Shown here one piece after another: positions 46,040-53,781 of a stretch of 64,000 nt of DNA (the first letter of the stretch is position 1; each line of letters begins with the position of its first letter). This stretch comes from Heterohyrax brucei (lineage: Eukaryota > Chordata > Mammalia > Hyracoidea > Procaviidae): positions 127,464,796 through 127,528,795 of the forward strand of contig CM053142.1 in the NCBI GenBank assembly GCA_028571685.1, written 5' to 3'. The notes beneath the pieces are model-generated. The model searched no databases, had not been told where the DNA came from, and saw only the letters and a program-made list of their open reading frames with translations. The translations under genes were made by a program, and so were the position numbers.

Positions 46040-46690
46040 AGGTCAAAAACAAAAACAGGTTGCTGTCGAGTTGTTTCTGACTCATGGTGACCCCATGTAT
46101 GTCAGAGGAGAACCGCTACATGGGGTTTTCAATGGCTGATTTATGAAGCAGATGGCTGTCTTAGTCACCTGGTACTGCTCCAACAGAAAATACCATGAGT
46201 GGAAGGCCTTATGAAGAGAAATTTTATTGTCACAGTCCGGTAAGCCACAAATCCATTTACAAATTTTAAGTCCATTCAGCAAAAGAAGTTATCATTGTCC
46301 GGTGGGCTGAGTCCAGATTCAAGGAGAGCACCTCAGCCCAGGAACCTCGGGTCCGAAGGACATGCCTGCTCTTGTTGCTGCTTTCTTGGTGGTGTGAGGT
46401 TCTCAACTTCTTCTGCTCCCTCTCTCCCTTAAGTCCCATGAGCTTGTAGCTTGAGGCCTGCCTCACTAACACAGCTGCTGCCCATTCTCCATGAGCAATA
46501 TCACAGAGACAGGATTCGTAACACGTGGGAGGAATGGTACCATACTGGGACTCCCAGCCAAGTCAAATCAACACATATATTTTGGGATGGACACAACTGA
46601 ATCCATGACAACGGCAAAGCCTTTCTTCCAAGACATCTCTGGGTAGACTCGAACCACCAACAACCAACAGCACGTTTATGCGTGTCATTT
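46040..46690 (-). repeat. AfroSINE-type SINE, minus strand, split by an LTR
   Basis: Left part about 46040-46156 ('ggttgctgtcgagttgtttc', 'ggttttcaatggctgattta') and right part 46611-46690 ('aagcctttcttccaagacat', 'ctgggtagactcgaaccacc'). The LTR at 46157-46610 sits between them. Confidence 0.85.
46157..46610 (-). mobile_element. solo LTR, MaLR-type, inside a SINE
   Basis: A 454-bp unit starting TGTCTTAG and ending CCATGACA (so TGTCATGG on its own strand). It is flanked by ATGGC (46152-46156) and ACGGC (46611-46615), a 5-bp target duplication with one change. It contains 'gtccgaaggacatgcctgct' and 'ctgctttcttggtggtgtga', and belongs with the copies at 9434 and 28309. Because it interrupts a SINE, it is younger than that SINE. 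Confidence 0.8.
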
Positions 46691-46717
46691 TTTCAAAGTT
46701 TCTGCCCTGGTCATTAG

Positions 46718-46825
46718 CATGTTGCTGTCGTGTGCCATTGGGTCAATTCTGACTCATAGAAACCCTACATAACCAAATAGACCTGCCTGATAAAGCTTCC
46801 CAGGCTGTAATCTTGGTGGTCAGAA
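46718..46825 (-). repeat. AfroSINE-type SINE, minus strand
   Basis: 'gttgctgtcgtgtgccattg', 'gggtcaattctgactcatag', 'aaagcttcccaggctgtaat'. Confidence 0.8.
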
Positions 46826-47190
46826 TGTTCCTTAGAAGCAAGGATGGTGAGAATCTGTCTTACATATTTTAGGTATGTTATCAGGCGGAATATAACCAAA
46901 AGGTCCCAGTTCAAATTCACCAGGCACTACTTGAAAACTCTAGGGGGAAGTTCTACTCTGACCTATAGGGTTGCTATGAGTTGAAATATGGCTTATCAGG
47001 AGGAAGCAGTCTCTGGAGAAGCACATCAAGCTTGGTAAAGCAGTCAGCAAAAAGAGGGTCTTCAGTAAGATGGATCGACACAGTAGCTGCAACCACAGCT
47101 CGAGCATACCAACGAATGGGGGCACGGAGCAGGACCCGGCGGTGTTTCCTTCTGTGGTATTGGAATAGACTCAACGGCACCTGAAATGGT
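46826..47190 (+). repeat. RTE-type LINE 3' end, plus strand, split by a SINE
   Basis: 'gttccttagaagcaaggatg', 'ttatcaggaggaagcagtct', 'cagtaagatggatcgacaca', then 'aatagactcaacggcacctg' at the 3' end. This is the best-preserved plus-strand RTE copy in the window. Confidence 0.85.
46893..46985 (+). repeat. AfroSINE-type SINE, 5'-truncated, inside RTE
   Basis: 'aaccaaaaggtcccagttca', 'actacttgaaaactctaggg', 'gttgctatgagttgaaatat'. Flanks 'ttatcaggcgga' and 'ttatcaggagga' are a 12-bp target duplication with one change. Confidence 0.88.
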
Positions 47191-47197
47191 GGTGTCT

Positions 47198-47318
47198 GTA
47201 TGTGAGGAGAGTGCCAGGTTTTGTCTCCTGTGGAATCGCTGATGGGTTCCTGGGTTCCAACTGTTGACCTTTCAATTAACAACTGAGTGCTTAACACTGT
47301 TCCACCAGGGTTCCTTGA
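47198..47318 (-). repeat. AfroSINE-type SINE, minus strand, partial
   Basis: 'gttccaactgttgacctttc' and 'ctgttccaccagggttcctt'. Only the head half is clear. Confidence 0.7.
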
Positions 47319-47599
47319 TCACTACTGTAGCTCTGTCTAAAAAGATAAACACAAAGCCAATAGCCCTTACTTTGCAGCTCCACCCAGGATCTTTCATTGT
47401 AGGATATGTAGTGAAATAATGTATTTTTTTCTCTTTCTGTTCAGTTTTCATCGTTTTCCATGGCATCAAACATTCTTTTAAAATTCTATTATAATTATTT
47501 CCCAAGATATTATGTAAACAGTCTTCAAATATAGGATTTTTAGACTGAATACATCAAATCAATACACAAACGTACTTTTGTGTAACAAGTTGTTGGACC

Positions 47600-47830
47600 T
47601 CTCGACTGTTACCAGTGTCTTGCTGTTATAAATAACACTGGGGTGAATTTCCTTGAACCACTCTGTCTGCCTGCATCTCCAGTTATTTTCTTAGGGTGGA
47701 TTTCTGGAAATTGGAATCATTACATCAAATGGTAGAAACAGCTTTAAGATCCTTGATAGTTATTGTCATATTGCTTTCTGGAATGTTGAGACAATTTGCA
47801 CTCCTGTCAGTCTTGTAAATGAATAATATG
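47600..47830 (-). repeat. old L1 fragment, minus strand
   Basis: 'ataaataacactggggtgaa', 'tacatcaaatggtagaaaca' and 'tttgcactcctgtcagtctt' are the reverse of an L1 ORF2 C-terminal region. Confidence 0.65.
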
Positions 47831-47849
47831 AACCATCGCTAATCCTTGT

Positions 47850-47995
47850 GGATCTCATCTTTGTGCCAGATGTATTCTAAGAAATTTACATGCAATGTGT
47901 TAAGTCATTTAATCCTCACTATGACCACTGAGGTAGGTGAGATAGCAGCATCCTTATTTTACATCTGAGGAAACTGGAGCACAGAGCTGGCTGCT
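47850..47995 (+). repeat. MIR SINE
   Basis: 'tgtgttaagtcatttaatcc', 'tcactatgaccactgaggta', 'acatctgaggaaactggagc'. Clear MIR order. Confidence 0.85.
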
Positions 47996-48047
47996 ACCTT
48001 GGCCAAATTCATACAAGTAGTATGCAGACTTGATTCCATTCACTGAC

Positions 48048-48215
48048 TCAGCCAACCAACCGCTTGCTAACAAGTCATTTTGACTCACGAAGACTGTGTG
48101 TTTCAGAATAGAATTGCACTTCCTACGGTCTTCATGGCTGGGACCTTTCAGAAGCAGCTCTGAGGTGACTCTGGGTGGGTTCAGATTGCCAGCCTTCCAG
48201 TTAGCAGTCCAGTGG
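48048..48215 (-). repeat. AfroSINE-type SINE, long variant, minus strand
   Basis: 'caagtcattttgactcacga', 'aggtgactctgggtgggttc', 'ccagccttccagttagcagt'. Confidence 0.8.
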
Positions 48216-48508
48216 TGAATGTTTGCTCCATCCAGAACTCTTCTACACCAGTACACTGCCCTGAATCACTTTACTTTTGGTTCAACAGTTGTGGCTATCA
48301 ATGGATTTTTCTCTTTAAGCAGAATGTAAAGAAATTTGATTTCTATTGGCATGGCTTGAACACGGTCACATGCAGAGGCAGCTCAGGTGACGCTGTCCAC
48401 ACTGTCCGGTTTAAAGTCTTACAAAAAAACTTGGAGTACTTTGTGCAGAATAACTGAAAGATTTTTCACCTTACATACATGAGGGGAAAGAAATGGTCAT
48501 TATTAAAA

Positions 48509-48679
48509 AGATGGGGGTAGATTTGATCCTTATGGCTATTAGCATTTGAGGCATAAACAGAAGATACTTCCTGCCTGCTTGTCCAGGTGGATATAAATGT
48601 TAGACCTGCCTTAAAAACTGTATCCATGTCTGACTCAAGTGAGAACTAGAAAGATGATGACAATCATGAAAATAAAAGT
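48509..48679 (+). repeat. 171-bp direct duplication, copy A
   Basis: This block is repeated at a constant offset of 2363 bp (50872-51042) with two A/G differences and no indel. The identity starts and stops sharply at both ends. I do not recognise it as a known repeat. Confidence 0.97.
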
Positions 48680-48734
48680 AGTATTTCTCTGAAATAGGCT
48701 TAGTTCATTTTAAGAAAAACTGTTAGTAGCCTGA

Positions 48735-48885
48735 GATGGCTGCTGGTCCCACACAGCTCAGAAGGACAATTCTCCAGAAGGAGACCACCAATCCTTTCTT
48801 TCAAGGTGACTCTCAGTGGATTCAAATCTTTAACCTTTTGGTTAGAAACTGAGTGAATTAACTACCTATACCACCCAAGGGCTCT
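48735..48885 (-). repeat. AfroSINE-type SINE, minus strand, partial
   Basis: 'aggtgactctcagtggattc', 'aaccttttggttagaaactg', 'ctataccacccaagggctc'. Confidence 0.7.
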
Positions 48886-49079
48886 ATTTTTATGGGGCGG
48901 GTGGTATGTTAAAGGACTTGCTGCTGTTAGTGCATCTGAGTTGAAAGAGAAAGAAATCAAGCCATGTTTGATCATCAGTAAGGAGACATTCCGCTTTTCC
49001 CCTTTTTATGATTTTTATTTTCTAAAGTTGAAATGCTTTAACTGGGAAAAATCAATAAGCTAATGTCAGGAAAATTTTA

Positions 49080-49600
49080 AAATGTAGAAAAGTGTAATGA
49101 TGAAAAAATTAACCCTAGCCCTGTGCCCTATGGTTAACTGTTCTTAACATCTTCCTGTATTTCTTCCTGTCTTTGATTTTTGTGTAAGTAAATATGTATT
49201 TACATATTTGTGATTGTACTAAATTTGTAGCTTGTCTTTTATTAATGTGTCCTGAGTATTTTTTTCATGCTATTAAGCCTTTGTCTACATTATTGACATT
49301 GGTGATATAGCAGTTAAGAGTTTGGCTGTTAACCAAAAGGTCAGCAGTGTAAATCCACCACATGCTCTTTGGAAACCGTATCGGGCAGTTCTGCTCTGTC
49401 CTATAGGGTTACTACGGATTGGAATTGACTCAACAGCAATGGGTTTGGTTTGGTTTTTTTGAATAATACTCGACGGTTTGGACACACAGAGACTTACTTG
49501 ATCATACCCCACTGATGACCATTTAGGTTGCTTCCAGTATTCCTCTATAATGCTCTGCTGATCATCTTTTTTGTTGTCCCTCTTGGGCATCTCTGACTAT
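49080..49600 (-). repeat. old L1 fragment, minus strand, split by a SINE
   Basis: 'ccactgatgaccatttaggt' and 'tgcttccagtattcctctat' fit the reverse of the L1 ORF2 end. The SINE at 49297-49460 lies inside. Confidence 0.5.
49297..49460 (+). repeat. AfroSINE-type SINE, plus strand
   Basis: 'tggctgttaaccaaaaggtc', 'gttctgctctgtcctatagg', 'ggattggaattgactcaaca', and the tail 'gggtttggtttggtttttt'. Confidence 0.92.
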
Positions 49601-49944
49601 TCACTCAGGACAGATTCTTGAAAGTGTAATTGTGGCTCTGCCAGGCTCTTATAGGGAGTACTTCTCCCTCTAGTCTTTGTTTTCCCAAAACTCTGTGGGT
49701 CAGTCCCTCTTCGTATGATTAAGCTGCAATAGTTACCAAAACAGAAAGCATGATAGTCCACGTAAGCTTGGGTTTCCTTTATTTTCAAGAATACATGCTG
49801 CTCAAACTGCTTTTATTTCTAGTTTTCTTGGGATCTTGGGTGTGGGGACTAATTACCATGGCTTGCAATGTTTCCTTGTCAAATACATTCCTGTGTTCCA
49901 GTTTTGGGAACAGAAATATATTTTTTGCTTCCACCCTCTCCTAG

Positions 49945-50035
49945 TGTTGGCCCAGGCAGTGAGAAGCATCTTAGGGTGGACTTGGGCCTGCCTTCTGTAG
50001 ATTAGCAGTCTAGTTCATCAACCACTGGGCTTTCT
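49945..50035 (-). repeat. AfroSINE-type SINE fragment, minus strand
   Basis: 'cttagggtggacttgggcct' and 'gattagcagtctagttcatc' followed by 'aaccactgggctttc'. Head part only. Confidence 0.5.
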
Positions 50036-50871
50036 CTCTTCTTTCATGGTTCATCTAACTCAGAAGTGAGATGGTGCACTCTTGTTGCAGAAGCCACTGG
50101 TGGTGAATGTGAGGGCTTCAGGGGGCATCTCCAGTGGTAGTGGGCAGAGAGGTTAAGGAGAATTCTTCTGAACTAAGCCCCTTCTCAGACTTTGTTTGCT
50201 GCTCTCCTTTCTCCTTAGGATTCCAGTCCTCTTTGTATCTTCCTCACCTGGTGCTTTAGAGAGGTATTCTAGACATCTCCAGTATGAGATGAGATGAAAC
50301 AATACACAGCTTTATAATTTCTTTCCATTCTTTTCTGCATGAACAGACAGATACAACCTCTGAGGTTATATAAGAGTTAGTGTCTCTAACAAAAAAACAG
50401 GAAACAAACCAGGTGTAGAAAGGCTTCCTCCTGAATCGTTATTTCCTTCTCTTTTTTACTTAGACCCCATAAAGAAGGAGTAAAGCTACCTGTGGTATAA
50501 TAGGAGGTTCTGGAGACTAAAATGCCTGAAGATTGCCTGATTAGGGGAAACCCAGGTCATTCCCCTTGGCTGAAGGAAGAAGCTGAGGCCTGAGTTCAGC
50601 CTAGAGTATGGGTGGATCTGCTCTGCAGTAGAAAAGGGAGGCAGGCAGGATCTTGGCTTGTGTTAGGGGTTACCTTTTCTGGCCTGTTTTCTTCTGTTCC
50701 TCTCATCTTTGCTGTTAGTCCAGCCACATGGTAGGTATAGGTTTGAAGAGCAGGGCTTCCAGCCAGCGACACACTAAGCAGCAGAGAAAGAAGGCAAGGC
50801 AAGAGGCTGCAGACATTTCAGACACTAGCAACCTAAGCGGGGAGAAAATTCCTTCTAGAACTCAGCCAGGG
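50036..50871. other. no recognisable feature
   Basis: Unique-looking intergenic sequence between the SINE fragment and copy B of the 171-bp duplication. Confidence 0.45.
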
Positions 50872-51042
50872 AGATGGGGGTAGATTTGATCCTTATGGCT
50901 ATTAGCATTTGAGGCATAAACAGAAGATGCTTCCTGCCTGCTTGTCCAGGTGGATATAAATGTTAGACCTGCCTTAAAAACTGTATCCATGTCTGACTCA
51001 AGTGAGAACTAGAAAGATGATGGCAATCATGAAAATAAAAGT
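50872..51042 (+). repeat. 171-bp direct duplication, copy B
   Basis: Second copy of the block at 48509-48679. It is directly followed by a MIR (from 51043), while copy A is followed by unrelated sequence. Confidence 0.97.
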
Positions 51043-51165
51043 GAAAACGATTACCTTTCGGTGAGTTTTCTGTGTGCAGGGCAATGCACCAGAACTATAA
51101 ATTAAAGTCTTTATATGTAATCCTCACCATAGCTCTGTGAGATAAATATTGGTATCGTTATTATT
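51043..51165 (+). repeat. MIR SINE
   Basis: 'gttttctgtgtgcagggcaa', 'ctttatatgtaatcctcacc' and 'atagctctgtgagataaata' in MIR order. Confidence 0.75.
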
Positions 51166-51593
51166 TTGTTTCTGGACTCTTCTATTGATTTATAGTCATA
51201 CACCACATAATGTGCATCTGGCAACATCTGACTGTATGGACATCTAGGGTCTTATAGGTTTTTAATTTATTTTTTAAATCTTTGTATTGGTTTGGCAACT
51301 TCAGGGCTGAGAGAGATGACACATAGTGAGCTATGCAACACACCAAGGACTGTTTAATCCATAGTAATGGTAACAACAACAACAATATGCAGTGTTTTAA
51401 GATTATCGAAGTCTATTCCATGATACACAGAGAAGTACCTGGTTAAAGCTGTTAACATGTATGAGAGCCAAAGTCTGTTTTCCGTGCAATATATCAAATT
51501 TGACAATTACTAAGTATCAAAAAATATATTTTTATTTTCAAAATGTAGGGCAAACTAAAATGTATGGCTTTTCTGACAGACTATCGACAATTT
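51166..51593. other. no recognisable feature
   Basis: AT-rich intergenic sequence without a named repeat. Confidence 0.45.
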
Positions 51594-51802
51594 GGAGCCC
51601 TGAGTAATGTAAACGCTTAACACGTTGTCTGCTCATCAGGAGGCTGGAGGTTTGGGTCCACCCAGAGGCACCTCAGAAGAAAGGGCTGGTGATCTATCTA
51701 CTTTCAAAAAAACAGCCATTGAAAAACCCACGGAGCACAGTTCTACTCAGCTGCACATGGGGTTGCCACGAGTTGGCATCACTTTGATGGCAAATGCTTT
51801 AC
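51594..51802 (+). repeat. AfroSINE-type SINE, long variant, plus strand
   Basis: 'gtttgggtccacccagaggc', 'cagccattgaaaaacccacg', 'acatggggttgccacgagtt'. Confidence 0.88.
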
Positions 51803-52119
51803 TGCTCGTAGAAAATTTAATCAGCACTGTGTTTCTGCTTGGATTTGATTAAACAACTTTCTTCCACTTTTTCTCCAGATTCATTCCACTCAGCTCAAAC
51901 CTTAAGCTACAAAGTACATACGTACTTGCCATCAGGGGATCACGTTTCCATTCATGCATTTTTTGGAAATATTATTATCCACTTGAAGCATCCTGATAAA
52001 GTCATTTCCTTTCAGTTTGCTCTACTGCATTTTACTTTTTTCTGTTGACTAGGAAAATACCAAACTCTTTTCCTATAGCTTCCTTTCAATTTCTAATTTT
52101 AACTCATTTTCTGTCCTTT

Positions 52120-52670
52120 TTTTAAAAACTACATTGTGCTTTAGATGAAAGCTTACAGCTCAAATTAGTTTCTCATTCAAGACTTCATAAGCAGATTGTG
52201 TGGTGACATTGGTTGCAATCCCCACAATGTGTCAGCACTTTCCCCCTTTCCATCCCAGGGTTCCCGTGTCCGTTTCTCCAGTTTTCCTGTCCTTTTATAC
52301 CTTCTTATCTTTGCTTTTGGCCAAATGTTGCCCCTTTGGTCTCCTGAACTAAGGACAGTCCTCACTGATGTGTGTGATTGTTTACTTTATGTTGTTGTTA
52401 GGTGCTGTCAAGTTGGTTCTGACTCACAGAGACTCCATAATAGGTCACAAGAGAACTGCCCTCTAGAATTTCCAAGGAGTACCTGGTGGATTTGAACTGC
52501 TGACCTCTTGGTCAGCGGCTGTAGCACTTAACCACCATGCCACCTGAGTTTCCTGTTTGTTTTATTGGCCTGTCTACTCTTTCACTGACAGGTGAACTTT
52601 AGGATTGGCTTCATTTCTGAGTTAGCAGGTTGTCCAGGGATGACAGTCTCAGTCCATTTTCTGAAAATAA
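52120..52670 (-). repeat. L1 3' UTR end, minus strand, split by a SINE
   Basis: 'gctttagatgaaagcttaca', 'cacaatgtgtcagcactttc' and, after the SINE, 'gcctgtctactctttcactg'. This parallels the L1 3' end at 20905-21200. Confidence 0.75.
52391..52556 (-). repeat. AfroSINE-type SINE, minus strand
   Basis: 'ggtgctgtcaagttggttct', 'atttccaaggagtacctggt', 'caccatgccacctgagtttc'. Flanks 'tgtttactttat' and 'tgtttgttttat' look like its target duplication. Confidence 0.92.
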
Positions 52671-52759
52671 ACATTGTTTTTGTTTTGTTGATGAGAAAAT
52701 TAAGGCAAGGGTAGATTCCAGCAGTAGAGATCCTGTCTCTGAGGCCCTGCACGGTGACC

Positions 52760-53219
52760 CACCGTTGTGTTGTTGCTATTGTTAGGTGCTGTTGAGTGGG
52801 TTCAGACTTGGAGCAGCTGTGTGTACAACAAAGCACTGTGCAGTCCTGTGCCACCCTCGCAACTGCTGCTATCTATGCTTAAGCATGTTGTTGCAGCCCT
52901 GTGTCATTCCACCTTGTTGAGGGTCTTCATCTTTTTCGCTGGCCCTCTATCTTAGCAAGCTACTCCAGGATGCTCTACTCTAGCAGCTGGTCCCTCCTAA
53001 TAACATGTCTAAAGTATTTAAGGTGAAGGCTCACCATCCTTGCTTCTAAGGGCAGTCTGGCTATACTTCTTCCAAAACAGATTTGTTTGGTCTTCTCACA
53101 GTATGTGGAATAATATTGTTTATCAATACTGTAATTTAAAGGTATCAATTCTTCTTTGGTCTTCTTTACTCACTGTCCAGCTTTCACATGCATTTGAGGC
53201 AATTGAAAATACCATTGGT
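52760..53219 (-). repeat. RTE-type LINE, minus strand, host of the provirus (left part)
   Basis: 'gttaggtgctgttgagtggg', 'tccaccttgttgagggtctt', 'tcaccatccttgcttctaag' and 'cagctttcacatgcatttga' follow the RTE order. The element is interrupted at 53219 by the provirus and resumes at 61584. Confidence 0.9.
53214..53219 (+). repeat. target site duplication, left (ATTGGT)
   Basis: Identical to 61578-61583. Joining the flanks at this hexamer restores a continuous RTE sequence, which confirms the insertion boundary. Confidence 0.95.
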
Positions 53220-53423
53220 TGTCAGGGGCCATGAGGAAGCCTCAGGCCCCTAACAAACAGGAAGTCTGGATAGTCCCTGAGAACGCGCGCGCGCATTCTC
53301 AAACCACCCCCCACGTCATTGCCTAACGTCAACTGTACAGGCATACTGTCTGCCCAATCATAGAACGCCAACTGTCTCATACCAGCTATCTTCCGGTCCT
53401 AAGCCCTTCCCCTCCCCAACTTC

Positions 53424-53431
53424 TATATATA
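53424..53431 (+). promoter_or_regulatory. LTR TATA box
   Basis: 'tatatata' in both LTRs (second copy from 61435). The start site would fall 25-30 bp downstream, near 53452. Confidence 0.75.
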
Positions 53432-53443
53432 TTACTCTGCTAC

Positions 53444-53449
53444 AATAAA
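53444..53449 (+). terminator. LTR polyadenylation signal
   Basis: AATAAA in 'ctacaataaaacctcgagg', present in both LTRs (61455-61460). It lies only about 13 bp after the TATA box, hence upstream of the expected start site. This implies a short R region. Confidence 0.8.
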
Positions 53450-53570
53450 ACCTCGAGGCTTGATCAGAATTTTGTCTTGCCTCCATTTCTTAGCGTCCCT
53501 TGCTCCACTTTCATTTTCACAGGCTCCCCCTCGTCCCTCCGTTGATTCGCCCTGCCGGTCGGGGCAAAAC

Positions 53571-53588
53571 TGGCGCCCAGCGTGGGGG
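53571..53588 (+). other. primer binding site, lysine tRNA type
   Basis: 'tggcgcccagcgtggggg' lies 4 nt after the LTR end. It starts with TGGCGCCCA and resembles the Lys-1,2 tRNA primer site used by type D viruses, with one or two changes. Confidence 0.85.
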
Positions 53589-53762
53589 CCCAAGGTACGG
53601 AGCTGCTGAAAAGACCTGCTTGAAAAGCCCTGGCCAGGCACCCCTTGAGCCTCCACGAGGTGTGAGTTTGGCTCGTCCTGAGTTACCGCGCGGTATTGAC
53701 CCGTGAGAAGACTCGTTCCTGATCACCGCCGGACTAGCCACCCTGCAAGATTGATCTGTTAG

Positions 53763-53770
53763 AGGTAAGT
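53763..53770 (+). promoter_or_regulatory. leader splice donor
   Basis: AG|GTAAGT, a full-consensus 5' splice site, 12 nt before the gag start. It is the probable donor for the spliced env mRNA. Confidence 0.75.
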
Positions 53771-53781
53771 GGGGAAGAAGC

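Larger units (their letters stand above)
53220..53566 (+). repeat. 5' LTR of the provirus (347 bp)
   Basis: Starts TGTCAGGGG and ends GGGGCA. It contains a strong stem-loop at its first 32 bases, a (CG)n run near 53284-53294, a TATA-like box (53424-53431) and AATAAA (53444-53449). It differs from the 3' LTR at about 13 positions plus a 2-bp indel ('atag' against 'atatag'). Confidence 0.95.
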
